Assembly (NCBI GenBank): GCA_013115135.1
Contig: JABANP010000002.1
Location: forward strand, 413,691-477,690
Length of the DNA stretch: 64,000 bases
Direction: 5' to 3'
DNA from: Perkinsus olseni
Taxonomy: Eukaryota; Perkinsozoa; Perkinsida; Perkinsidae
Position numbers and translations under genes: made by a program. This document shows positions 50,901-61,237 of this stretch, one piece after another (the stretch's first letter is position 1; every line of letters starts with the position of its first letter). The notes under the pieces were generated by a model that saw only the letters and a program-made list of their open reading frames with translations, was not told where the DNA came from and searched no databases.

Positions 50901-51460
50901 AATCGACTGAATGGTATATGTCGTCCGATTCGAACTCAGAGACGGTCAATCCTTAACCACGATGAGCCCCTGTAGCAACGAACCCGCCGCGAACCGAGAG
51001 CCCCTCGAAAGACAGGCCTATGAGGAATCTCGATCGTCACCTGCAAGTCTTTCCCCTTCACAAGGGCCACGTCCAGAGTACCCAATACCAAATCGGGCCG
51101 GCCCGAGTATAAATCGTCTCCGGTGAGCACCCTATGAGTACTTGCCTAGAAATGGTATGTTTGGTCGTCGAGTCGTCCGAGAGACAGCCTACCTGGGAAC
51201 TTCTCTTGCTAGCTGGCGCGTTGCGCGGGGATTCAGCTTGGGGCTTGTTACGGCGGATCTGAGCGTAATATCTTCTGCTCGCATTTGTCGCACTGATCAA
51301 CCTCAGAACCCACCCCAGGTATCTTGGAAGTTGCCTTTATTCTTGCTCCATTAATTTTTTGAAATAAAGCGTTAGAGAATGACCGAGTGCTACTGAGACT
51401 ACTTGGTGTTGGTGAGCCCGAAACTGCAGAGGCTTGCGCGGGTGAGGCTTGCTGCTGCAT
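47943..51460 (-). CDS. C2-domain multi-pass membrane protein (MCTP-like)
   Basis: Probably one multi-exon gene. The start ATG at 51460 opens a Ser/Gln-rich N-terminus. An exon ending near 51060 begins a C2 domain (LGTLDVALVKGKDLQ). A piece near 50450-50230 continues it (RWSLEVTDLASDLHVVLF, then LGRVIV and KWYRKF). Pieces at 49817-49354 are less clear. The last exon, open to 47943 with ATG at 48980, has two hydrophobic pairs (near residues 105-135 and 210-240) separated by WESDVDAKENADVRLRRM and IERIPTAWNWSDP, the arrangement of the C-terminal region of plant MCTPs, which sit in the ER at membrane contacts. Exon joins are not resolved, and 47943-48980 could be a separate gene. Confidence 0.5.
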
Positions 51461-54203
51461 TTGCTCAACTTATTGTTATCCTCAGTCACTTTCAACTGAT
51501 ACCCGTTGAGTGACGGTAAACTGAATAACTACGAGAACAAGGATCATCTGAGAATTCTGCCCAGTTCCCACCCGAAAGCATGCAGAAACTGAGGAATTTC
51601 AAGACGGCAAGTGGGAAAGATCTTTTGACGGCTTGTTCGCGGCGCGCCCATAAGACTTCTCAAGTCGTCCAAGATTTTTCTCAAAATACCCGTAGAACTT
51701 CTATCAAGAGAGACATTACATCATCCTGTACTCCCTGTGGCCACATGCATTTCTTGTGTACCCAATGCTCTCAAAAATTGTCGACCATCTCTTTATGGTT
51801 AGGCTTTCAAGCCGACACCGTGAGTTCACATGCGAGTCAGAAGTGTCTTTCAGACGATGAGTTCTGTATAAAGGCAATAGCTTGTCTAAAGCTCTCCTTC
51901 TGCTTTTCTACCCATTGCTTCTCGCCTGCGTTCGCAGGCTTAATATACCTCTTGAGTGCTTTGTTATTAACAAATTGTTAATGCTGTCGTGCATGTGCGC
52001 ATGGCAATGCACATATGCATTGATAGGTGGTGTCACGGCCGAGACTGATTTAGAGGGTGGGAGTCTCCCAGCTATCGTCCCACTGGGAGACGATAGCTCC
52101 CGTCAAGCCGATCGGGAATGAACAGCCCGTGAACCTGTTATCAACAGGTCACTGACGGTTGCTCGCCAGGAGAATCGTCAGGCTTGAGAGCTGCACTACC
52201 GCCTCATATGCCCCTCCGAAGCAACCCGCAATATCTGCGATCACGATGAACGAATGATGCGAGGTACCCATTGGGTATTACCCAAACACCGTGTCGTCAC
52301 TGGGTTGGCTGGGCAGGCTCTCAACATACTCCTTCAGCTCGTAGAAAGTCTTCCCAGGCCCGCGAATGCCATCGTGACGCTGTTGCTTGCAAGCATATCG
52401 ACGGTTATAGACTTGTTTACGCACCGCATCCGATGGCTCAGCGAAACGACATTTCGCGTTTCGGAAACGCGTATCGGCGAGTTACCTTAGTTTTCCATGG
52501 TGGAACTCCCTCAATGGCGTCCTTATCCACGATGCTCTTGGCCGCGTTACTCAATGGCGGCAGACGCTCTGCTTGCCCTGGTACACGCTCATGAGGTGAG
52601 TGCTCAGTGAGGAGCTCCGAGCTCCAAGTGAAATCCGCTCGGGCCATATTCCTCATTAACGGTCCAGCGGCACCGTTGCCAGCCCACCCTATCACGATGA
52701 TAGTATCACCGAAGGGCACCAGTAGATATACACTCTCTCGTGTCCGGCACGTGTTCGCGTATCCTTTTTACACAGCTTCTCAACATCAGCGCCAGCAAAG
52801 CTCGTCGCTGCCCGGAGAGCCCCTTCGAGAGTGTCGAATGGTCCATCTTAGAGTCGTTCTTGTGTTCGCTTAAGACAGGACTTGCTCGCTGAGAGAGAGC
52901 TGATTCATTTTGACGCTCTGTGGTAACGGCCCAATTCATCGTGACGAGCGAGGTGAACCTATCACGGGTAGTCTACCCGGGGTAGAACCAAGTTCAGTCA
53001 TTTAGGTACGAGAGGGAAAGCTCGCAAGGATCGTGCTAACGGATGTTCTGCATGCGCCGACCCAGCGCAACTCCTGACAGAGTGGCACTATAGTCTCAAC
53101 TTGAGACTTTCAAGGTAGAGCAGCCGATTGCAAGCTCTGAGCCCAAAAGCTCGCGATACAGTACCACTTCGCAACATCGTGTTGCATTGCAGTACGAAAC
53201 TCAAAACGATATTGATGATGAGACTTTTGTCACAAAAAGCGTCTGATACACTGCTCTACTGAAACACCCGTGGGCTCGCACATCATAGTTCGTCCCCCAT
53301 TGGGCCGTGAGACAGTTGGTCTGACCAGTCGACCAGTTTGAATGGTCTCAGATCTTGACCAACCTGGTCAAGATCTGATACCGTTGAAGACGGGCATAAA
53401 GTCATCTGGCATAGACGGCAGCTACTAGGTGTCAACTAACATTCTAAGAGGCACAGCCACTCACAACTATGAATAACACCCTACACGGTAGTGCACAATT
53501 GCGCAGTGCAGGGCGGGTGCTTCAGGCTAAGCTTCGCTAGATCGATTTCGTTAGTAGCTTCGTACTCTGATGCAGTTGTCAGACAGGAGTTTGTCGACGT
53601 GTCCAGTATAGCTTGGTGACTCGTGTCGCCTTGGGTTACCTAATTTGGGTATTATCTGTACGCGTGGGTGCTTCTGAGTTGCAGTCCATCTTCACGTCGG
53701 GTTCAATACGTGGGGATTCACGGGGACCTCGGTGAGTATCCAGGACGCGTGTGCAGATAATCGGCCAACTTTTCTCATCCCCAGCCACGGATAAGAAGTA
53801 GGCCATCCGAAGTCACTGGTTGCCTGCAATGACGATGCCCCCTCATCGACAGGCCCTCTGAGGGCCTCTCGATGAGGACCGCCCTCAATGGCAAGAAGAC
53901 TCGACTGGTCGCGGAAAAACTGACGTTGAAGATCTTCCGAGATCTTCTGCACTACTGCCACCACTCGAGAGGTGAATTAACGAATAAGAAACCTGCCAGT
54001 GAGAAGAAATTACTTGTTGTGACGTTGGCCTTTTCCCGACTCGGGAGTCCCGAGCGCGAGGCCTTGAAGGAGAAGGATCAGGAAGTGCGTGAATAAAGTC
54101 ATTCATAGAAAGATAAAGGCTTCATACTTAGTATGAAAAAATCGTAGCAGATCCGTGCGGAGTGCACTTGCCTTATGGCATTGCCATGATGGCGAGAATG
54201 CCC
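51461..54203. other. Spacer between housekeeping block and family B
   Basis: Small hairpins occur at 52066-52095 (AGCTATCGTC with GACGATAGCT) and 53348-53378 (14-base arms around AGATCTTGACCA). The frame at 51580-51981 has PCGHMHFLCTQC, like half a RING finger, but no complete domain. A minus-strand stretch near 52719-52440 reads weakly like protein. From about 53800 the sequence is the family B 3' flank that recurs near 56490, 60130 and 63500. Confidence 0.4.
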
Positions 54204-55088
54204 TCACACGTTAAACAACAGAGGGGCTAGACGATCGCTGCTCAACGCGTCCAACCTGATGAACTCCAAACTCGGTCTATAGTTTGCTTCGGTCACTATC
54301 ACCTCGCCGAAATTGGGACCTGGTGAAATGGACGCTGCTTCTGAGTGTTTAGCCTCCCAGCAATTACGCGCCGTCATTTCGCCCCGTCGGCTCAGCTTGT
54401 GATCATCACGATAGTTGCCTCCCACCGGTGCATCACCAGTAACCTTTGTTTCTAACATAAAGGCGTTACTTCTGTGACCAAAAAGTGTAAACTTGGCCTC
54501 GAAGTAGATTTCGAAGGCTACCAGCTCCGTGCTAGGTGAATAGCGCAGGCAAAGATATGGGCTCTCACACACATCGGCTAGCGGGACCCTCTCAGCTAAG
54601 GAAAGTGATCCATCTTCGCCGACAGCAGCGCCATCGCCGAACAAATTGGTTAGGGTTGAACCGAAAGCCCTCATTTGAACGGAAAAGACTTCGACCTTCA
54701 ACCAGTGTGGATTGTTTTTGATCATTAGAGACAATGAGAAATGAGCATGCTTGTCCGAGCCGGGGGGCAGGTGGAGGAAGTCCACTGGAGGGTCATCCAA
54801 CCATGCCGGTGGAGGGCCCATACTGAAGCTTCGCATCTCCATCTTCCATCTTGAAATATAAGCCTCGATGATGAAGCCCTTCGCAACCATCAACCCCAGG
54901 TTGAAGAAGACGTAGAAGATGCTCGCAGTGAGAATAAGCAGCATCATTAGACGGACCGCAGTTTCAACATAGACTATGGACATCGGGAGACTCCTGTGTG
55001 ATGAAAGGTGCTTCGTCGTCTCCTTTCGGGTTTGAGCCTCTGTAGTGCAGTGGATAGGCCGGTGGGGGCATCGTAAGGATGCGAACAT
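54204..55088 (-). CDS. Family B membrane protein, copy B1
   Basis: 294 residues, ATG at 55088. A cytoplasmic-like N-terminus rich in His, Arg and Thr is followed by one membrane segment at about residues 45-68 (MMLLILTASIFYVFF). Then comes the conserved block KMEMRSFSMGPPPAWLDDPP, DFLHLPPGSD, and LSLMIKNNPHWLKVEVFSVQ, whose NNPxxLKVEV pattern is like the core strand of LEA2/NDR1-type domains. The C-terminal part has FTLFGHRSNAF and NYRDDHKLS and ends LDALSSDRLAP. It is probably a type II membrane protein with an LEA2-like beta-sandwich outside. The family recurs every 2.7-3.6 kb on this strand. Function unknown. Confidence 0.75.
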   Translation of the reverse strand: MFASLRCPHRPIHCTTEAQTRKETTKHLSSHRSLPMSIVYVETAVRLMMLLILTASIFYVFFNLGLMVAKGFIIEAYISRWKMEMRSFSMGPPPAWLDDPPVDFLHLPPGSDKHAHFSLSLMIKNNPHWLKVEVFSVQMRAFGSTLTNLFGDGAAVGEDGSLSLAERVPLADVCESPYLCLRYSPSTELVAFEIYFEAKFTLFGHRSNAFMLETKVTGDAPVGGNYRDDHKLSRRGEMTARNCWEAKHSEAASISPGPNFGEVIVTEANYRPSLEFIRLDALSSDRLAPLLFNV

Positions 55089-56865
55089 AATACAGGAATC
55101 TTAAGACAAACAGTGAGCTACTCAACGCTACCTTCGATGTAACCACGTCAGGTGACTTCGTCATCAATGGTTACGAATTACGACAGAAGAAGCTGTCCGA
55201 TGGCCCCACGCGGCACTTTCGGCGTGTAAACATGCATCCTGACTTCGAACCACGAGAAATATCTTACTATGTGCTCATGCGCCGTGAGGCATCCCAGACG
55301 GGAAGAACGGTAGAGCTCGCAGCACGCCCGTGTTCGCTGCGCGTACATAGCAAAGTCCAACGCCAGCAGCCCCCACATGCCAAGCTACGCGTGCACCTTC
55401 AGGGTGGAATCACTGGACAGAGCTACACGAACACACAGTCCTCCGTAGAAGATAGAATGGTGGTGTCTATCCAAAGTACTCTCAACCTGCGCCAGTCCCA
55501 TCGCGCGCGGGTGACGGGGCATGGGTGACGGGGCATGGGTGACGCCAAATCACGACGGTGACACGGCGGTGCTCCCGGGAGAATAAGGCTCGGAACTCAA
55601 CGTTTCAATGCTGTCTTCAACCGTGGGACATGTCCTCCACCGCGACTTCCGGTGATGATGCCGCTCTTGGAGTTCAGTTCTGTCACGAAGGAAGAATAAC
55701 GCTGTTTCGTCTATTCCGAGAGGGGTGGTGGAACTTCCAAGACAGAATCGAATTTCTACCTCGTCAATACGCGAAAGCACACAGGTAGGTGCTGTTCTCC
55801 GTATTCCGTTGACAACAACATACGATGGACATCTCCGGTTGGTCTCGGCCTTGAGTTAAGTCACCTTCCCGCTTGTGAGCGTAATGAGCGTAATCACTTC
55901 AAGGCCTCAACCCGGTGAGGAGCTCTTATCAATACAGAATATCGGGAGTTCAGCATCAGGCTCCTTCTTGCGCTTGTCGCGTCAGAACACTGAAATTTGA
56001 CCAAGGTTCTCAGTTCCGGCAGATCTCCCGAGATTTGTCGTGTCCGTACTTTTGTCGCCACGACCTTTACGCACTAAGCCACATGGGCAACAACGAGAAA
56101 AAAGCGAGTTCGAGTTGGCAACGATGCTCAAAGATCCGTGCTCTGGGGCAACTCGGACCGCATGAGCGTCACGGTGATGCCTCAAGCTCCCGTGCGTCGA
56201 GAGCCACACGTGCCACACATCGCTTGATGCCTCGGAGTCTCCGAGGTTATACTATAACCTATATCAACTATTAGTTGATACGTGGTGCCTCGGATTAAAA
56301 AATGTCCAAAAAGTTTTACGAGAATTTCGAGAAATTGTGAAAAATTCGGTCCGTGACATATTCGATCGATATACTTGTTTCGCGAGATCCTATATACGAA
56401 ATTTCAGGTCCATTTGGGCTCTGGCCCAGAGCCTCTGGGTTAAAAGTCATGCCGGTGACACGAAGCTGACTCTTCAAATTGCGGGTACTGTAGATGAGAC
56501 ATAGTCATCCCGAAGCCATTGTTTGCCTGCAATGACGATGGCCCTCAATGGCGAAACGACTCGGCTTGGGGAAAGACTGATGATACAGATTCTCCGAAAC
56601 CTGTCGTTCTGTCAGGAGCCCCTACCTTAGGACGCTCAGCAATACTGCCACCACCCGAGAGGTGAACTGATGGACACAAAACCTGCCAGATATGAAAAGG
56701 TACCTGTTATACCGTCGACTCTCTGCCGAGCGCGTGGCCTCGGAGGAGAAAGATCAGGGAGTTAGTGAAAAATGCCATTCATAGTAATGATAAAGTACGA
56801 AAAAATTGTAGTGGACTCATGCCAAGTATACTTGCCTCGAGGCCAGCATTTTCTCACGCACTACC
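55089..56865. other. Family B spacer
   Basis: Shared upstream and downstream flanks of the family. A short tandem GGGTGACGGGGCAT-type duplication lies near 55508-55540, and there are small hairpins near 56230-56280. The 3' flank of B2 (about 56490-56865) matches 53800-54203. Confidence 0.5.
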
Positions 56866-57759
56866 TCACTGAGGGCCCAGACGATCGCTGCTCAACGTGT
56901 CCAACGGGATGAATTCCAACTTCGGGCTATGGTTCTCTTCGGACACTATCACCTCGCCCTGATGGGCTCCTCGCAGAATGTACGCTCCTTGTGAGTAGAA
57001 AGGCTCACAGCGATTCTGCGCCATCAGTTCGCCCCAAGGGCTCAGCTTGTGGTCATCGCCGTAGTTGTCTCGCACCGAAGCATTGTAGGTCACCCACGAT
57101 GACAACTCGAATGCGTTACTTCTGTGACCGAAGAGTGAGAACTCGGCCTCAAGGACAACATAGAAGGCTACCGGCTGCTCCGTGCTGGATAAGTGGCGCA
57201 GGCAAAGATATGCACCCTCGCATACATCGGCTAGGGGGATATTCGTGGTGAGGTTTAGTGTTCCATCTTCGCTGATAGCAGCGCCATCGGTGAAAAAAAC
57301 GGCTAACGTTCCACCGAAAACGCCTATTTGCAAGTAAAAGACTTCGACCTTCAACCAGTGTGGATTATTTTCGACCACCAGAGATAACGAGAAATTGGCA
57401 TGCTCGTCCGTGCCGGGGGGCAGGTGGAGGAAGTCCACTGGAGGGTCGTCCAACCATGCCGGTGGAGGGCCCATACTGAAGCTTCGCATCTCCATCTTCC
57501 ATCTTGAAATATAAGCCTCAATGATGAAGTTCTTCGCAACCATCAGCCCCAGATTAAAGAAGGCATAGACGATGCTCGGAGTGAAAATGAGCAGCATCAT
57601 TAAGAGGAAAGCCTTCCCAATAGAGACACCGGAAATCTGGAGGCTCCTGAATAATGATGGAGTCATTCGCGTGTCCTCTGGGGTATGAGCTTCTGTAGCC
57701 CAGTCGACATTACACTCCTCGAGGAAAGGCCGGTGGTGACATTGAAAGGATGCGAACAT
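56866..57759 (-). CDS. Family B membrane protein, copy B2
   Basis: 297 residues from the ATG at 57759; the frame is open upstream but without ATG. Same plan as B1: variable N-terminus, membrane segment (LLMMLLIFTPSIVYAFF), identical KMEMRSFSMGPPPAWLDDPP block, NNPHWLKVEVFYLQ, LADVCEGAYLCLRHL, FSLFGHRSNAF, then YGDDHKLSPWGELMAQN and the LDTLSSDRLGP end. It is intact throughout. The membrane segment and the proline-rich block are much more conserved than the first 40 residues, which suggests constraint on anchoring and the adjacent domain. Confidence 0.77.
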   Translation of the reverse strand: MFASFQCHHRPFLEECNVDWATEAHTPEDTRMTPSLFRSLQISGVSIGKAFLLMMLLIFTPSIVYAFFNLGLMVAKNFIIEAYISRWKMEMRSFSMGPPPAWLDDPPVDFLHLPPGTDEHANFSLSLVVENNPHWLKVEVFYLQIGVFGGTLAVFFTDGAAISEDGTLNLTTNIPLADVCEGAYLCLRHLSSTEQPVAFYVVLEAEFSLFGHRSNAFELSSWVTYNASVRDNYGDDHKLSPWGELMAQNRCEPFYSQGAYILRGAHQGEVIVSEENHSPKLEFIPLDTLSSDRLGPQ

Positions 57760-59299
57760 AATACAGGGATCTTGAGACAAACAGTGAGCAAATCCACGCG
57801 ACCTTCGATGTACCCACGACAAGCGAGCAGGCCATCAATGGTTATGGATTTTGACAGAGGGAACTGTCAGATGGGCAGTTTTGGCGGGCGAACGCGAATC
57901 CTGACTTTGAAACAAACCGCGAAAGTTGAACTAAACAGCCCCTTATCCTCTGGGCCCAACCTGTGCCTTCCGGGCGGGAAAACGTATAACCCTAGCACGC
58001 GCGTGCCCGCGCCGTGAACACAGCAGAATAGACGCGAACGGCCTCCATATGCCGAGCTCCGCGTGCACTATCAGGGCGGAACCTACTGGGCAGAGGCATC
58101 CCAATACACAGGGCCCCTAGAAGAAAGGATAGCGGTGTCTATGCGAGGTATTCTTAAGCTGAGGCAGCCCCTCAGCCAGAGACAGCCCTCGCGCGCCGAT
58201 GGCGGAATACGGGTGACGCCGAACCACGACAGTGACGCGGTGATGCCTCGATCTCTCCGTGAGAGAGTGCCACGCATCTTCGACCGTAGGCCTAAACTCC
58301 TTCGCATACGACTTAGTAAACGCATCACTAAAGATGCCTGACTCGGAGTTCAGTTCTGTCACAGAGAATAAGGCTCAGAATCCAACGCCACGATCTTCGC
58401 TCCTGAGTAGGTACGCGATCACGGGGACACAGAGGTACGGAAATTGCTGCTCGCACGTAACTTCGTCATCTATCGGTTGAGCGCTGCTTCGTATCTTTCG
58501 GGAGAGATGGTGAAACTCACAAAACTCTTGGGCCAAGAGAGAACCTATACTTGTTCGACCCCGGGGATACGAAAAATTGCGGACTAGAGCCGCATTAAAT
58601 ATCCCACTCCTGGTCGCGTGGGTCTGGTAGGTCGGTTCGGTACGAACCGGCCCGTGAAGCACCGACGAGGGCAAGACACTTGGCGACCCAGAGCCTGAGT
58701 CTGCCGACAGTGCGTGTCTACACCCTCTTCGGTACTTGCTCCCGGGAGTGGTGGGATGGGGAGAAAATCAATCATCGCCGTCTAGCCTTAACTGGGTCAC
58801 GCAGGTGGGACGTAGTCGGAGCTCGCTCGCCTCACGGTTTCATGCCTACGCCACCAACTACTACGATGGCGGAGCGACGCGACCATCCGTATCGGTATTT
58901 AACCTAGTTTAACAAGTTAACCTTCAAAAAAAGACGAACTAGCGAACGCAAAACTTGTGAACCGTGTGTCGAGTAAATTGGTCTTTGAGCGTCTTAGAAG
59001 TTCGGAGGCACAAAAATAGAAGCTCAGCAAGAAGCGTTGGGCGGCGACATATCGTCGTCGAGAATGGTACCGTGGAGTAAGAGACTCTTACTGAGAGACT
59101 CTGAGTAAGAGTTGAGTATGTTGTCGAAGTATAGCTGCTTTGAACCAGTACGCCAACATAACTCCTCGTTGAAGGGGAAAACTGAGGTCATACGTTGACG
59201 CGAAGGGTATAAAGTCCGTTTCCGGGATACAGTTGGCTTTGCAAACTACGACCACACCAACTTATCCTGAGCACTTCTCCGCTGTGGTTACCACGGTAT
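57760..59299. other. Family B spacer
   Basis: Repeated flanks, including a GTTCAGTTCTGTCACAGAG block (about 58350) shared with about 55670 and 61850. The region 58480-59300 has no recognised gene; a GAGTAAGAG-based palindrome lies near 59065-59115. Confidence 0.45.
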
Positions 59300-59600
59300 G
59301 GTAAGCCTCCCGACAACTGCGCGCTACACTTCACCCTGCGCGCTCAGGCTATGATAACCCACGTAGTTACCATCCTCTGAGTCGAAGGCTCCGACGCATT
59401 GCAAGTGAGGGTGGTCTTCGAAAAGGTTACCACTGTGACCGAATAGTGAGGACTTGACCTCGAGGACAACTTGAAAGGTCACCAGCTGCAGCATTCTAGG
59501 AGCACAGCGTAGGCGAAAGTATTGCGCTTTGGACACTGCGGCAAGCGGTAAGTTCTCAATAAGGGCGAGTCCGGTATGCTAAGAATTTTTGGACGGAAAC
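59300..59600 (-). pseudogene. Family B fragment B3
   Basis: Only the middle of the domain survives: QLVTFQVVLEVKSSLFGHSGN corresponds to VAFEIYFEAKFTLFGHRSN of B1. The membrane segment, the proline-rich block and the C-terminus are absent, and downstream frames are broken. Confidence 0.7.
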
Positions 59601-60332
59601 TTCTATGACTTTTGGAATCTCACTAGCTAGGAAGAGTGAGACACTGACCCTTGAAGGTTATATCCACTAGGATATAGGATCGCCTCTACCACGTACAGGG
59701 TGCAATGGTCGTGCTAGTGCTAGAGTCTCTAGCCTAGAGATACAGGAGGGTATAGTAGACGAACTAGTGCAGCACTAGCAGTGCTAGCTCTCATGGTGCT
59801 AGTGGTACTTGAGGGCTCGGCGGTATCAGTGGACCACTAGTAGCGGTGAGCTCATTGCTGGTAGCCTATCAGTGGTAGGAGGCGTGGATGTAGTGGCGGT
59901 TGTTGTTGTTGATTACTAATCAATGATTAGGCAGCCGTGCGAATCGTAGATGTCTCCAATATTCGTCCGTAGTGTTGCAAGGGGATTATAACCCATCGGG
60001 TTACGCAGTTCCTGGGAGAGTGACGACTTGCTTCGCGCTATGTGGCGTGCTACAAGTTGGTTTCCCAGGTTTCGGGCTCCATTCCCTGGCAGGGGGACTC
60101 TGGGCTACTGGTATCACAAGGGATAAACTCACGAACACAAAAACTGGTAGTCATGAGAAAGTACCAGTAATAGCGTCGCCTCGCTCTATGAGTGGGAGCC
60201 TCCCACTGGGAGGCTTCGGAGCAGAAGGATCAGGGAGTGAATAAAAAAAATGTCAATCATAGCAATGATGATGTATGGGAGAATTTTTAACGGATCCACG
60301 CAAAGCGTACTTGCCTAATGACGAGAATGCTC
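59601..60332. other. Spacer with a GTGCTAG-rich tract
   Basis: At about 59710-59870 the words GTGCTAG and CACTAG recur many times in both orientations, giving overlapping small palindromes. From about 60110 the family B 3' flank resumes. Confidence 0.5.
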
Positions 60333-61237
60333 TCAGCCATCATCCAATTGAGGACGCAAACGATCGCTGCTTAATGGGTCCAATGGGATGAATTCCAAAC
60401 TCGGTTCACAGTTGGCCCATAGGACTGTCACCTCCCCGAAACGGGCATCCGCCGGAATGAACGATGCTTTTGAGTAGTAGGGCCTCCAGCAATCCTGTGC
60501 CATCATTTCTCCCGATGGGCTCAGCTTGTGGTCATCACGATAGTTGCCACCTACCGAAGCATCGTCAGTAACATCGTTGCAAAGACAAAGGCGTTACTCC
60601 TGTGACCAAAAAGTGTAAACTCGGCTTCGAAGTAGATTTGGAAGGCTACCAGCTGCTCCGTGTTAGGTAAATAGCGCAGGCAAAGATATGCAGCCTCGGA
60701 CACATCGGCTAGCGGGACCCTCTCAGCAAAGGAAAGTGATCCATCTTCGCCGACAGCAGTGCCATCGGCAAGGAATAAGACTAGGGTTTGACCGAAAGCT
60801 CTGATTTGCACAGAAAAGACTTCGACCTTCAACCAGTGTGGATTATTTTTGACCATCAGTGATAACGAGAAATTGGCGTACTTGTCCGAGCCGGGGGGCA
60901 GGTGGAGGAAGTCCTCTGGAGGGTCATCCAACCATGCCGGTGGAGGGCCCATACTGAAGCTTTGCATCTCCATCCTCCATCTTGAAATATAAGCCTCGAT
61001 GATGAAGTTCTTCGCAACCATCAGCCCCAGATTGAAGAAGGCGCAGAAGATGCTCGGAGTGAGAATAAGCAGCACCAGTAGACGAAGGGCCTTCCCAATA
61101 GAGACACCGCAGATCGGGAGACTCCTGGGTGATGAAAGGGGCTTGGGCGTGTCCTTTCTAGCATGAGCCTCTCCAGTGCAGCGAACGTCACGCTCCATAA
61201 GGATATTCCGGTGGTGGCATTGTAAATATGGTGACAT
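60333..61237 (-). pseudogene. Family B copy B4, one-base deletion
   Basis: ATG at 61237. The membrane segment and the whole central domain are intact (SFSMGPPPAWLDDPPEDFLH, NNPHWLKVEVFSVQ, FTLFGHRSNAF). Near 60577 one base is missing compared with B1, so the frame runs into a stop at 60551. In the corrected frame the normal C-terminus continues without stops (NYRDDHKLSPSGEMM and so on) to TGA at 60333-60335. It is the only defect seen, so the break is recent or a sequencing error; a shortened product of 228 residues would still hold the anchor and most of the domain. Confidence 0.72.

Noticed and set aside
51580..51981. Plus-strand frame with PCGHMHFLCTQC, RING-like
   Set aside because: Only half of a RING pattern; the remaining zinc ligands are missing and nothing supports expression.
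52438..52719. Minus-strand frame containing GDTIIVIGWAGNG
   Set aside because: Reads slightly like protein, but boundaries, start and any domain are missing, and upstream text is in another frame.
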